A stretch of DNA of 64,000 nt from SAR202 cluster bacterium (GTDB taxonomy: Bacteria; Chloroflexota; Dehalococcoidia; Lucifugimonadales; UBA3495). Positions 17,560 to 26,238 of this stretch are shown here, piece by piece. A program made the position numbers and the translations under genes. The stretch spans positions 21,498 through 85,497 of the forward strand of contig JABMNL010000038.1 of the NCBI GenBank assembly GCA_013204585.1, given 5' to 3'. How positions within the stretch are numbered: the first letter of the stretch is position 1; each line of letters begins with the position of its first letter. The notes below the pieces were generated by a model, which saw only the letters and a list, made by a program, of their open reading frames with translations, ran no database searches and was not told where the DNA came from.

Positions 17560-18005
17560 TGGAAGAGAAAGAAGCAGTGCGGCAAACCATGGCGTTAGTT
17601 TTCACAGCGCAGACCATAATAATCGCGTTAGGATTGACCTTACTGCGATCTGTATATTCCAATTTTGTGGATAGATGTCGCCAATTTAATTTGGATCCAA
17701 ATCTTCTTTTTTGGAAGACTTTCCCGAGGCCCTCGGCGCGTTCCTTTTGGATCATGTCGATTTTCTCGATTTGGACGCTTGCGGCTTCTGTTGTGGCGAG
17801 TACATGGGGCATCATGACAACTGCTGGCATAATCTTTAACATCGACCCCTCATCCTGGCTCGCTCTTTTGATAGCGGGCGGATTGACCATTCGCACTGCG
17901 GAAGTAACAGCATATTTCGGGGCTATGTTTTTCGCCATTGGATTGTTCTTGACAGGTTTATCAGTGTTCTTTATAACCGACAAATTGGACGATTCAATTG
18001 GGTGA
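17556..18005 (+). CDS. Small membrane protein, island cargo
   Basis: A 149-aa protein with hydrophobic segments near residues 8-28, 65-88, 98-112 and 115-138, separated by short basic loops (RPSAR). No conserved motif is recognised. The ATG overlaps the stop of the integrase fragment (ATGA), so translation may depend on readthrough from the remnant, or the true start may be the second codon (MM). A strong terminator follows at 18111. Function is unknown. Confidence 0.55.
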   Translation: MMEEKEAVRQTMALVFTAQTIIIALGLTLLRSVYSNFVDRCRQFNLDPNLLFWKTFPRPSARSFWIMSIFSIWTLAASVVASTWGIMTTAGIIFNIDPSSWLALLIAGGLTIRTAEVTAYFGAMFFAIGLFLTGLSVFFITDKLDDSIG

Positions 18006-18110
18006 CCGGTTCTTTGCGCTGGTTCGCCTTCTTTAGTATTTCCTCGGCATCGGCAACCCTCTCCCTTCCATAAGACAGTTCCAAATGCTTGGTTGCAAGA
18101 CCTAAAATAT

Positions 18111-18142
18111 AAATCCTCCTAAATTTTCTCAGGAGGATTTTT
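18111..18142. terminator. Terminator beside second tRNA-Glu fragment
   Basis: AAATCCTCCT pairs with AGGAGGATTT around a ten-base loop and is followed by T residues. It can serve the membrane-protein gene on the plus strand, and it occupies the position of the tRNA terminator relative to the adjacent minus-strand tRNA-Glu remnant. Confidence 0.7.
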
Positions 18143-18153
18143 GTGCCTAAATT

Positions 18154-18202
18154 TGGTAGGACGTAGGGAATTTGGACTCCTGTACTCCCCCTTGAGAAGG
18201 CA
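18154..18202 (-). pseudogene. Second degenerate 3'-half copy of tRNA-Glu(CTC)
   Basis: Minus-strand sequence CCTTCTCAAGGGGGAGTAC through TTCCCTACGTCCTACCA aligns with the 3' half of the intact tRNA-Glu, CCA included, with roughly ten mismatches. The next bases (AATTTAGGCACAAAAA) also match the intact gene's 3' flank. The 5' half is missing. Confidence 0.75.
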
Positions 18203-18257
18203 AACCTGCATTTCGGTTGTCTCGAATAAGTCTGCAATCTTAGGCTCCCTCATTAAG

Positions 18258-18950
18258 CTACCGCTGGACAATTTCTCCAATATCCGAGAGTTCGTCTAAC
18301 CCTACGATGGGGAACCCGTTCTGTTCGGCGGCGGCGTGGAGTTTTTCCCTGGCCGCTCCCCTGATATAGATACCCGAGTCGACCAACAAAAACGGCATCC
18401 CCAGTTGTACCGCCGCCTCCATGTCGTGGCTAGAATCGCCGACATAGACGGTGCGGTTAACCTGCCCGCCCAGCCGGTCGACAGTCTTGGTTAAGATTTC
18501 TGGGTCTGGCTTACCTTGAGTCACGTCATCGACGGTCAAAATAGCGTCGAAATAGGCATTGATGCTGTGATAGCCCAAAACACTATCAACAACTACGCGG
18601 GTGCTCATCGTGGCCACGGCCAGCCGGTACTTACCATCCTGCAACAAGGCCAGAAGCTCTTTGACCCCCGACAGCAGCACCACTTCGCTGGTGAGGTCCA
18701 ACTGTAGACTGCTCCGCAACTGGACGGCATCTTCCAGTAGCTGGCCAGCCTGGTCTGAACCCAGGTCTCGATCCAAGAAATGGTGCAACAACTTCCTGGC
18801 CCCGCCGCCAAACACCTCCCTTAGCTCGGCGGCCGTCACCTGGACGCCGAACCGGGACAACGCCTCGATGGTTGCGCCCAGCGCCGCCGGTTGACTGTCC
18901 ACCAATGTCCCGTCCAAGTCGAAAATGACTGTGTCGATGTTGTTGGTCAT
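18258..18950 (-). CDS. HAD-superfamily phosphatase, phosphoglycolate-phosphatase-like
   Basis: A 230-aa cytosolic hydrolase. Motif I VIFDLDGTLVDSQ supplies the nucleophile and acid/base Asp, motif II is VATMSTRVV (Thr/Ser), motif III is the Lys in TQGKPDPEI and motif IV is YVGDSSHDMEAA. The helical cap between motifs I and II makes it a C1-cap HAD, like Gph, PgmB or PpaX. The substrate is uncertain. GGAG four bases before ATG 18950 supports the start. It lies between a tRNA-Glu fragment and the intact tRNA-Glu, so it could be the only cargo of a short island or a resident gene caught between two integrations. Confidence 0.87.
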   Translation of the reverse strand: MTNNIDTVIFDLDGTLVDSQPAALGATIEALSRFGVQVTAAELREVFGGGARKLLHHFLDRDLGSDQAGQLLEDAVQLRSSLQLDLTSEVVLLSGVKELLALLQDGKYRLAVATMSTRVVVDSVLGYHSINAYFDAILTVDDVTQGKPDPEILTKTVDRLGGQVNRTVYVGDSSHDMEAAVQLGMPFLLVDSGIYIRGAAREKLHAAAEQNGFPIVGLDELSDIGEIVQR

Positions 18951-19060
18951 TACTCTCCAAATTCACTGTTGGGCCAGTATATTGCCACCTGACCATGAAA
19001 TGGGGCGTTGCCTAAATAGTAACGAAAGAACCTAGTTTTAGGTTCAAACAGCCCTATCCG

Positions 19061-19150
19061 CATGTCACCCTGAGCGTAGCGAAGGGTCTGCCTAGGTGGT
19101 GCTTGGAAGATTCTTTCCCGATACGCCGGGACTTCACTCCTCAGAATGAC
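19061..19150. repeat. Dispersed repeat (CTGAGCGTAGCGAAGGGTCT family)
   Basis: This copy reads CACCCTGAGCGTAGCGAAGG, then a segment shared with 63911-63990 in the opposite orientation (GGTGCTTGGAAGATTCTT), then TCAGAATGAC. The outer ends are imperfect inverted repeats (GTCACCCTGAG / CTCAGAATGAC). It is an intergenic, non-coding repeat of the type found in many copies in some bacterial genomes. Confidence 0.75.
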
Positions 19151-19217
19151 AGCTTTACCGCACCCCCCCCACGTAGGGGTTACACGACCGTATTGTAGAG
19201 TCAGCAAAACGCAAAAG

Positions 19218-19250
19218 AAAAGACCCTTGGAGTTTACCAAGGGTCTTTTT
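19218..19250. terminator. Terminator downstream of tRNA-Glu
   Basis: AAAAGACCCTTGG and CCAAGGGTCTTTT form a 13-bp perfect stem with a six-base loop and T-runs on both strands. It lies just 3' of tRNA-Glu, which is transcribed from the minus strand. Confidence 0.85.
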
Positions 19251-19262
19251 CGTGCCTAAGTT

Positions 19263-19339
19263 TGGTAGGGCGTAGGGGATTTGAACCCCTGATCTCCGCC
19301 TTGAGAGGGCGGTGTCCTGGGCCGCTAGACGAACGCCCC
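19263..19339 (-). tRNA. tRNA-Glu (anticodon CTC)
   Basis: The minus strand folds as a standard cloverleaf. The acceptor is GGGGCGT with ACGCCCT (first pair G-U), discriminator A, and encoded CCA. The anticodon arm is CGCC-CTCTCAA-GGCG, with anticodon CTC decoding GAG. The T-arm is GGGG-TTCAAAT-CCCC. It is the intact parent of the two 3'-half copies at 15801 and 18154, so it is an integration hotspot. Confidence 0.92.
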
Positions 19340-19493
19340 ACAGATAGAGAGCCGGACCCTTCGGCCCACGAACGAGTCCAGCCCAAATATGCTACCAAAC
19401 CCCGCCTGGGATGTAAATCACGGGTAACTAAAAGACCGGCCCAGAATTCGGGGCCGGTCTTAACTTTGGACGTTCGTTTTTGCCGCGCCTAAT

Positions 19494-20060
19494 TTAATTG
19501 ACTACGAAATCACCGAACATGGTGAAGTTGTGGCCGGGGAAGGTGCAGACGAACTGGTAGGTACCCGCCGCCGGAGCGGTGAAGGTGGCTTCTCCGGACT
19601 GACCGGGGCCGACCAGAACCGTCGCGCCGATTACGCGAGAGTCGTCCACCGGCAGCCAGTTGTTGGTGGGGCCAGCGCCGGTGCCGTCAGCGGCCACCGC
19701 GTCCTTGGTGCCCGCCTCGACCAACGCCCAGTTGTGGGTGTTGACGCTGGAGGAGTTGTGGAAGTTCACCACAACATCGGAGCCTGCCGTTGCCGACATG
19801 CTGCCAAGGCTGAACGCTAGGGCGTCGCCGTTCACATCGATATCCAGGGTGTCCGCTCCGCCCGGCACAACGGGGGCCTTGGTCGCGGGAATCGCCGTGG
19901 GCGCAGCGGTCGGCTCAGGAGCCCGATCCGCCGGGGCCACCGTGCTGGGGCCAGCGGGAGTTGCGGTAGCGTTGGGGTTTGCTTCATCGCTGCCGCAGGC
20001 AATCGCCAAGAGCATGATTGCGCTCAAAATTCCAAATAATATTACGAGTGGCTTTCTCAC
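19494..20060 (-). CDS. Cupredoxin-domain lipoprotein (azurin/plastocyanin-like)
   Basis: A 188-aa exported blue-copper protein. The signal peptide (VRKPLVILFGILSAIMLLA) ends in the lipobox LLAIAC, so it should be lipid-anchored outside the membrane. A Pro/Ala/Thr-rich linker (about 50 residues) leads to the cupredoxin domain with copper ligands His in SVNTHNW and Cys-His-Met in VCTFPGHNFTM. GTG 20060 is preferred because GGAGG lies seven bases upstream; the track start at 20126 is an extension. It probably carries electrons at the cell surface. The partner is not in the window. Confidence 0.87.
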   Translation of the reverse strand: MRKPLVILFGILSAIMLLAIACGSDEANPNATATPAGPSTVAPADRAPEPTAAPTAIPATKAPVVPGGADTLDIDVNGDALAFSLGSMSATAGSDVVVNFHNSSSVNTHNWALVEAGTKDAVAADGTGAGPTNNWLPVDDSRVIGATVLVGPGQSGEATFTAPAAGTYQFVCTFPGHNFTMFGDFVVN

Positions 20061-20321
20061 CAAATGTCCTCCGTTATTCGCTGATTTAACTTTGTTATTT
20101 TTATCACAAGCCCTATATAGTGTCAACGCATTTGAGCACGATTAATCAGGCTCGATTAGACACCAGCCGTTAAAGGGGTGCGAAAGGTTTAGGAAATCGC
20201 AATTAACCGGAACGCAGACCTGGATACCGGCTGTCCAAGTGGACTATCATAACTCCGGCCATGGAGCCAGGTTATGTAATTCCCTGTTATGTGATTAACG
20301 ATAGCCTGGCCAGGAGTTCGC

Positions 20322-21326
20322 GTGGACATCGGCAAGTTCCCTCCCTTATTACTAGAGAAGCTGCTGCAAAAGACAGGGGTATCTGACCCCCGGGTGCTGC
20401 TGGGCCCCGGCGTGGGCAAGGACGCGGCGGTAATCGACCTGGGCGACACGCTGTTGGTGGCCAAGAGCGACCCCATAACCTTCGCCACCGACCGCATCGG
20501 CTGGTACGCCGTGCAGGTGAACGCCAACGACGTTGCCTGCACCGGGGGAATACCGCGCTGGTTCCTGGCCACGCTGCTGGTACCGGAGCGCTTCACCGAA
20601 GACCAGGCCGAAGAGCTGTTTAATCAGGTGCTGGACGCCTGCAACGCCATTAATGTCACCTTAATCGGCGGCCACAGCGAGGTTACCCACGGAATCGACC
20701 GTCCCATCGTGTCCGGCACCATGCTGGGCGAGGTGGCGCGGGACCGCCTAATTAAGACTGGCGGCGCCCAGGAAGGCGACAGCATCGTCGTGACCAAAGG
20801 AATCGCCATCGAGGGCACCGCGCTCTTGGCCCTGGAACGGGCCGACGATCTGCGGAAGGCCGGAGTGCCCGACAGCATAATTACACAAAGCGCAGAACTA
20901 TTAAATGTACCAGGCATAAGTGTAATAGAAGACGCTCAAATCGCCTGCGCTACTGCACAAGTACATTCTATGCATGACGTGACAGAAGGTGGCTTGATAA
21001 CTGGACTGCGGGAAGTCGCCGCGGCCTCGGGCCTGGGGTTGGCCATTGAGGAAGGGAGCGTGCCGGTGTTGCCGACTACGAGCCAGGTGTGCGCGGCCTT
21101 GGAACTGGACCCGTTGGGACTGCTGGCATCGGGAGCGCTCATAATTACGCTTCCGCCAGAGGACGTTACCTCTTTACTCACTGCATTGGAGAAAAAGGGA
21201 ATAGATGGCTGGGAGATCGGAATAATGATGGCGAAAGAAGAGGGGCTGGTATCCATTGGCCGCCAGGGCGAGGTTGAGCTTCCCCAGTTCAGCCGCGACG
21301 AACTGGCCCGTTACTTCAGCCAATAG
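20322..21326 (+). CDS. AIR-synthase-related protein (HypE/PurM-like)
   Basis: A 334-aa member of the PurM/SelD/HypE/ThiL ATP-binding superfamily. The N-terminal half has GPGVGKDAAVIDLG and YAVQVNANDVACTGG; the C-terminal half has MHDVTEGGLITGLREVA. It lacks the catalytic Cys/Sec-Gly-x-Lys motif of SelD, so it is not selenophosphate synthetase. It also lacks the C-terminal PRIC-type Cys of HypE. It is best called an AIR-synthase-related protein of unknown substrate. The GTG start has AGGAG upstream. It stands alone. Confidence 0.75.
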   Translation: MDIGKFPPLLLEKLLQKTGVSDPRVLLGPGVGKDAAVIDLGDTLLVAKSDPITFATDRIGWYAVQVNANDVACTGGIPRWFLATLLVPERFTEDQAEELFNQVLDACNAINVTLIGGHSEVTHGIDRPIVSGTMLGEVARDRLIKTGGAQEGDSIVVTKGIAIEGTALLALERADDLRKAGVPDSIITQSAELLNVPGISVIEDAQIACATAQVHSMHDVTEGGLITGLREVAAASGLGLAIEEGSVPVLPTTSQVCAALELDPLGLLASGALIITLPPEDVTSLLTALEKKGIDGWEIGIMMAKEEGLVSIGRQGEVELPQFSRDELARYFSQ

Positions 21327-21793
21327 GATGCGCCGTTGGTATTACTGAGAGACTACATTGGTACATGAATCGTATAGTGCATACTACTACAAATCTACGC
21401 TTTTATTAACTAGACTTTCAAATATACCCTTAAACGCAAGGAGTGGTATATATCGTTCTGCACCAGTATCAATTAGAAAGGTCATTTATTAAGGGTTCGA
21501 TTAGCTAAGGTGTTCTCAAGTAAAGTTCCGTATTAATTTTAGGTTTCATTAGGTTCGATGAGAGTAAATAATAGATTATAGTTCATCTATACCTAGTAGA
21601 TAAACTTAGTGCTAGTTACGAATACCATGGTTAATAGGATGCTCTCCGTTCCGACCATCTATTAACCACACCCTTCGCTAGCACCATTATTGATTAATGC
21701 TAATGACATTAATCTACCCTTCTGCCGTACGAAGTCGCCATAAACTACAGGTTTGGCATACTCAGCTATAAGCGACAGGAGGGGACCTGTTGG
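21327..21793. other. AT-rich 470-bp region without a gene
   Basis: Markedly more AT-rich than its neighbours, with many TATA/TTAA strings and no frame of note on either strand. No tRNA fold or strong hairpin was seen. It separates two convergent genes. Confidence 0.5.
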
Positions 21794-22441
21794 TTATGAA
21801 GCCAGTTCCTTGATTGCGTTTGCGGCCCGTTGCTGGGCCGGCACGGTCAGGGACCACTCATTACCCTGGGAAATGAACATGTCCCGCTGTTTCTTCATGT
21901 GTGAGGCAAAGTTAGGCGCATCGTAGGCGCCATACTCGCGACAGGCCTCGATTAGCTTCTCTTTGGAGAACACCGGCTGCTCCCCAACCAGAAGTCCGCC
22001 AATTCCAAGCAACAATGCCAGTTTTACCTGTTTCTTGGAATTGGTCTTTTCTTTCAGATCCTTCACGATAATACGATATGAGCTGCCATCCAAATGATAG
22101 ACCCGTGATATGGATGCGCTCGGTATTTGGTGTTGGTCCAAAAATACGAAGCCGCGTTCGCTGGCCTTATATTGGCGGTCAGTGCTGCCGTTGGTGGGGG
22201 GTTCATTGATGTAAGACCCGCTTGAAGACGATGCGGAGGTCTCGTCATTCCCATTGGTAGTGTGGCCGTGGCCGTTTCCGACGCCGATGCCAATATCAGC
22301 AGGAAGGGCGTCCGACTGGGCTAGCACACCGATTAATGCCTGGAAACAGGGAATCTGGTACTTCTCGGGGCATCGCTCCGCCAGCTTTACAGCCTCGTCC
22401 AGATGCTCCGCCACGTTCTCGAACACTACCGCCTCCTCCAC
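21794..22441 (-). CDS. Hypothetical protein with Ser/Asn/Gly-rich linker
   Basis: A 215-aa protein that I do not recognise. Residues 1-45 form a helical segment with two Cys (AERCPEKYQIPCFQALIG). A low-complexity linker follows (about 50-90, GNGHGHTTNGNDETSASSSS). The C-terminal region (about 95-215) contains VKLALLLGIGGLLVGEQP and SHMKKQRDMFI, resembling a winged-helix or helical-hairpin fold in layout. There is no signal peptide. It lies between two AT-rich non-coding stretches (a further 276 bases, 22442-22717, hold no gene). Function unknown. Confidence 0.6.
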   Translation of the reverse strand: MEEAVVFENVAEHLDEAVKLAERCPEKYQIPCFQALIGVLAQSDALPADIGIGVGNGHGHTTNGNDETSASSSSGSYINEPPTNGSTDRQYKASERGFVFLDQHQIPSASISRVYHLDGSSYRIIVKDLKEKTNSKKQVKLALLLGIGGLLVGEQPVFSKEKLIEACREYGAYDAPNFASHMKKQRDMFISQGNEWSLTVPAQQRAANAIKELAS

Positions 22442-22717
22442 CCATAAAGGTCTAGCTAATATATACCATTCAATTAACGGCCTGGTATATAAAGGCCGAC
22501 TTGTGGCGACCCTGACCTGGGCCCCTATCCATTGCTCAGTATAGCCCCGTTAAAAACGCTCTTCAATTATTAATGACCCGGCTATGGGCATAAATAACGA
22601 GTCCACGGAGGCGATTCTTTAATTTATTACAGGCCCGCGAACGTTACATTTATATCTCAATATAAACGATACCTAGATTTATAGTCCGATGGATTAATAT
22701 AAATTTATGCGGCAAGG

Positions 22718-23683
22718 TCAGGCTCGATACATTTCCAACGCCTGACGGAGTTGGTCCACGGTGGTGTTGGCACCGCTCACGGTAATCGCTACCTTTTTTC
22801 CTTTTACCTTTTCCGGGTACTTGATTGCGCCCGCCAAAGCCGTAGCTCCCGCGCCCTCGGCCAGGGTATGGGCCTTCTCCACCAGTGTGCCGATGGCCTG
22901 GCGGATCTCATCGTCGCTCACCAGTAGGAAGTCGTCCAGCAGTTCGCGCATTATCAACTGCGGCAGCTCGTATCCCGACCCGGTGGCCACGCCTTCGGCG
23001 AAGGTGGCCATCTCCGCCTCGACAATTTCACCCTGCTTCCACGACAGGTATCCGGCCGGCGCTTGCTCCGACTGAACCGCCAGAACTTCTATGGCAGGGT
23101 CAATACCCTTAGCCACGATGCAAGCGCCCGAGACGCCTGATCCACCACCCAGGGGCACCACCAGCACCTGGACATCGGGCAGGTCCTCGATAATCTCCAG
23201 AGCCGCAGTGGCAACTCCAGCAATGAGCAGCGGCTCGTTCACCGGATGCACGAACCGGTAGCCTTCTTCTCGGGCCAGACGCTCGCAGTGCAGCCGGGCG
23301 TCATCGAAGGCATCGCCGTGGAATATCAGCTCCGCGCCCAGGGCCTTCATGGCCGCCACCTTGTTGGGGTTGGCGTTCTTCGGCAGGCAAATCATGGCCC
23401 GGACGCCAAACATGCGGCAGGCGCTGGCCATCGACTGGCCGTGGTTGCCCGTGGACGCGGTAATCAACCCTCGCGCTCGCTCTTCGTCGGTCAGATTAGC
23501 CAGCAGATTAATGCCGCCCCGTTGCTTGAACGCGCCCAGAGGCAAGTGCTCCTCGTGCTTCAAGTACACTTCTGCGTTTAGCATCTCGCTGAGTCCAGCG
23601 GAATAATGTAATGGCGTACGGGGGAGATGCGGAGCGATGGTCTTCTTCGCTTGATAGACGTCGCGCAGCGTTGGGGCTTGCAT
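22718..23683 (-). CDS. Threonine/serine dehydratase (PLP, fold type II)
   Basis: A 321-aa PLP enzyme. The Schiff-base Lys lies in LGAFKQRGGINLL, the substrate Ser/Thr loop in TASTGNHGQSMA, and the phosphate-binding Gly loop in VVPLGGGSGVSGA. It deaminates threonine or serine to 2-oxobutyrate or pyruvate. It has no C-terminal ACT regulatory domain, so it resembles catabolic or short-form threonine ammonia-lyases (TdcB-like) and related serine dehydratases or racemases. AAGGCGGG precedes the ATG. It appears monocistronic. Confidence 0.87.
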   Translation of the reverse strand: MQAPTLRDVYQAKKTIAPHLPRTPLHYSAGLSEMLNAEVYLKHEEHLPLGAFKQRGGINLLANLTDEERARGLITASTGNHGQSMASACRMFGVRAMICLPKNANPNKVAAMKALGAELIFHGDAFDDARLHCERLAREEGYRFVHPVNEPLLIAGVATAALEIIEDLPDVQVLVVPLGGGSGVSGACIVAKGIDPAIEVLAVQSEQAPAGYLSWKQGEIVEAEMATFAEGVATGSGYELPQLIMRELLDDFLLVSDDEIRQAIGTLVEKAHTLAEGAGATALAGAIKYPEKVKGKKVAITVSGANTTVDQLRQALEMYRA

Positions 23684-23788
23684 TTGAACCCGCCTTATTA
23701 ATTAAATGAAGTTAGTTGATTTATAGTCAGCTTATGGTCCTGATATAAGAGAGTCAATGACACTCTTTATCACGACAAAGACCCCCTA

Positions 23789-24427
23789 TTAATGACTCCC
23801 TTCCTTCCGGATGGTCTTGATTCGGTGGTAGATGAACCAAATCACCACCACGACGATGATGCCAGCGATGGGGAAGTCGAAGGGCCGCATGACCGCACGC
23901 ATATCCTCCCAGTTCTCCCCCAGCTTGTAACCACCATAAGCCAAACCCAGGCTCCAGGGGTATGACCCGATAAAGGTATAGAAGCTGAACTTCCAGATGT
24001 TCATGCGGGCAATTCCGGCCGGGACACTAATAAAGGTACGGACCACCGGCAATAGGCGCGACGCAAAGACCGCCAGCTCGCCATATTTCTGAAACCATTC
24101 CTCGGCCCGTTCCACTTCATGCTGGGTCACCAGCACATATTTTCCATACTTCTTTAATAAAGGACGCCCGCCCTTGAGGCTGATCCAGTAGGCCACCCAC
24201 GATCCGATGAGATTCCCTAAGGCCCCATAGAAGCCCGCCATGGCCAGCATCCAGGCCGATTCACCCTTGGCCTCAATTAAGAGCCAGCCAGCCAACGGCA
24301 TGATTAATTCGCTGGGGAAGGGGATGGCGGCGCTCTCGATGCCCATTAAAAAGACCACGCCGGGCCAGCCCATAACGTCATAGACGTTCGTGATTATGTT
24401 TAAAAACCAGGTTTCTATGCCATGCAT
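23789..24427 (-). CDS. DedA family membrane protein
   Basis: A 212-aa SNARE-associated/DedA protein. Typical motifs are GIESAAIPFPSELIMPLAG, GALGNLIGSWVAYWIS and VVRTFISVPAGIARM, in which the paired Arg/Gly positions are conserved. There are four to six membrane helices, with a last helix near the C-terminus and a short basic tail. DedA proteins are phospholipid scramblase or flippase-like factors needed for membrane homeostasis. AAGGA precedes ATG 24427. Not clearly in an operon. Confidence 0.9.
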   Translation of the reverse strand: MHGIETWFLNIITNVYDVMGWPGVVFLMGIESAAIPFPSELIMPLAGWLLIEAKGESAWMLAMAGFYGALGNLIGSWVAYWISLKGGRPLLKKYGKYVLVTQHEVERAEEWFQKYGELAVFASRLLPVVRTFISVPAGIARMNIWKFSFYTFIGSYPWSLGLAYGGYKLGENWEDMRAVMRPFDFPIAGIIVVVVIWFIYHRIKTIRKEGSH

Positions 24428-24563
24428 GTCTTAACTGTCCTTATAAACAACGGAGGAGATACGTGATAAATACGACCAATCGGAATAAACTTATGGACGG
24501 ACCAGATTATTTAATGTTCTAGTCATTTCTTATATTAATTTAAAATAATGTTTAGATAAAGTA

Positions 24564-24592
24564 TTGACGTTAGTCAAAACGGGTGTTAATCT
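24564..24592 (+). promoter_or_regulatory. Sigma-70-type promoter of the small HTH gene
   Basis: TTGACG (24564-24569) and TAATCT (24587-24592) are separated by 17 bases, about 70 bases upstream of the ATG at 24660. This is one of the clearest -35/-10 pairs in the window. Confidence 0.6.
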
Positions 24593-24659
24593 AATGTTAA
24601 CCCGATGGCCCGGGCAGCAGTATAAAGCAGTACTAATACACCAAGATACGGAGGGAACC

Positions 24660-24884
24660 ATGGCTAGAAAGACAAAATTGATGCTACGAGTAGAAAAAGA
24701 ACACCAGCGCCCCCTAGAGCGCCTGTTGCCCGAGAAAGTTAATGAGGTCGGTCTTTCGGCCACCGCCGAGGAACTCGGAGTCAGCAAGGCCACTCTTGGC
24801 TACTGGCTGCTCAAGTTGGGTATAAATGTACGCCGCGTAGCGCTCGCCCCCGGCGAGACCTTGGAAGTTAAGCGGATTAGCTAA
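24660..24884 (+). CDS. Small helix-turn-helix DNA-binding protein
   Basis: A 74-residue basic protein (MARKTKLMLRVEKEHQRPLE). The segment SATAEELGVSKATLGYWLLK is a classical HTH, so it is probably a transcription factor or nucleoid-type regulator consisting of the HTH plus short tails. ATG 24660 has GGAGG upstream; the track start at 24564 would put the promoter inside the gene. It has its own promoter and a strong terminator. The target is unknown. Confidence 0.75.
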   Translation: MARKTKLMLRVEKEHQRPLERLLPEKVNEVGLSATAEELGVSKATLGYWLLKLGINVRRVALAPGETLEVKRIS

Positions 24885-24917
24885 CCCAACAGTTACTAGA
24901 AAATCACGCTCCTATCG

Positions 24918-24947
24918 AAAAGCCCCGCGTTAACGCGGGGCTTTTTT
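24918..24947. terminator. Strong terminator after the HTH gene
   Basis: AAAAGCCCCGCG and CGCGGGGCTTTT form a perfect stem around TTAA, followed by a T-run (TTTTTTGTTTTT). Confidence 0.92.
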
Positions 24948-25107
24948 GTTTTTGCCCAATCACAACCTCATTAGCGCCACTGCTAACCTTCCCAAATTCC
25001 CAGTGTCCTCTCGGCCTTTTTAAGGCCATTTTTATAACGCCGCCTGTCCCTGTCACCACCGCCGCTCTGAATCCCTTTGTTTTCTAACCACAATTTCCCG
25101 ACCAGTC

Positions 25108-26217
25108 TTAACCTTGGAAGATGTCCTCGGGCAAGAACGCCGAAACGGTGACGTTGGGCAGGTCGACCACGTTACTAATCTTGAGATCTACTGCGACGCT
25201 ACAGATAACGTAGGCCTGTTCCTTGGTCCAACCCCTTTCTTGCAGCAGGGCAATCATATTAATCAAAGCGTTGCGGGCCGCTAGGGTCAGGTGGTCCTCG
25301 CCTTCCTGGGTGCCGTCATCCCGGATGGGCATCCCCATGGTGGCGATGAAGTTTCGCGGCACCGCCCATTCCGGTGCAATGAAATATCCCGGATGGGAGA
25401 ACCGAGGGAAGGTTATGTTATTCCGGGCGGCCTCCCCCTTGCGCAGGTGAAACTTGACCACTGCGGTGGCCCCCATTTCGATGGCGGTGATGCAGCACTC
25501 GGAGTCCCCCTGGGCGAAGTGGCCGTCCCCCGCCGAGTAGAGGGCACCGGATACGTTAACGGGTATCAGTAACCGGGAACCCTTGGTCAGTTGCTTGGCA
25601 TCCACGTTGCCGCAGTTCTCCCGGGGCGGAATCGTGCGGAGTCCTTCGGCGGCTATCGGTCCTTCGGGCACCGCATCTTCGGCGTCGGGAGGAAAGGCCA
25701 CCCCGCCGCGTCGTACCAAGTCGGCTTCGCGTTCGGTCCAAGCCTCCATCTGCGCCCTGGAAGGCGCAATCCCTGCGGTACCCATGAACGAACCATTGGG
25801 TATCCTAACGCCGGGCAGGTCCTTGGATGTCGCCCAGCCGTCCTGCATATCCCAATGCACCACGAATGGCTCAGGAAACAGGTCGCGCAGAAACCCAGCG
25901 CCGGGTCGGTTGCGGGTCCATCCGTAGGACTGGGGAATTATGTCGACGTACTCAATTTCGAGCAAGTCGCCCGGCTCGGCACCCTTTATGTAAACCGGGC
26001 CGGTCAACGGGTGTCCCACCTTACCGGCAAAACCCGGAAAGTCGGCGACGGTCACGTTGGGCTGCATCTGCCCGTCCGAAGCGTCCCTGGTTTCCAACAA
26101 CACATCTTCGCCGGGGTCGGCCTCCAAAATCGGGGTGATGTCCGGGTGCCAGCGATTGTGCCCCTTGCCAGGGTCGTCCTTCAACCGTTTGCTGCGGTCT
26201 ATCTCAATGCTCTTCAT
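25108..26217 (-). CDS. Acetamidase/formamidase family protein
   Basis: A 369-aa FmdA/AmdA-type amidase with the family hallmarks HNRWHPDITPILEADPGE and TGPVYIKGAEPGDLLEIEY, and the later QGDSECCITAIEMG, AAEGLRTIPPRENCGN and GDGHFAQGDSE motifs that line the metal/active site. The family hydrolyses short amides such as formamide or acetamide to ammonia plus the acid. The real substrate may differ. GGAG five bases before the ATG supports the start. It is the second gene after the ThDP enzyme (21-base gap), implying co-transcription and a common catabolic route. Confidence 0.88.
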   Translation of the reverse strand: MKSIEIDRSKRLKDDPGKGHNRWHPDITPILEADPGEDVLLETRDASDGQMQPNVTVADFPGFAGKVGHPLTGPVYIKGAEPGDLLEIEYVDIIPQSYGWTRNRPGAGFLRDLFPEPFVVHWDMQDGWATSKDLPGVRIPNGSFMGTAGIAPSRAQMEAWTEREADLVRRGGVAFPPDAEDAVPEGPIAAEGLRTIPPRENCGNVDAKQLTKGSRLLIPVNVSGALYSAGDGHFAQGDSECCITAIEMGATAVVKFHLRKGEAARNNITFPRFSHPGYFIAPEWAVPRNFIATMGMPIRDDGTQEGEDHLTLAARNALINMIALLQERGWTKEQAYVICSVAVDLKISNVVDLPNVTVSAFLPEDIFQG

Positions 26218-26238
26218 GGAAACTCCAAGCTGCTAGGT

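Noticed and set aside
20322-21326. AIR-synthase-like gene as SelD
   Set aside because: It would fit the selenium theme, but the N-terminus lacks the Cys/Sec-Gly-x-Lys motif and the KSDPITFATDRIGW region fits HypE/AIRS-related proteins.
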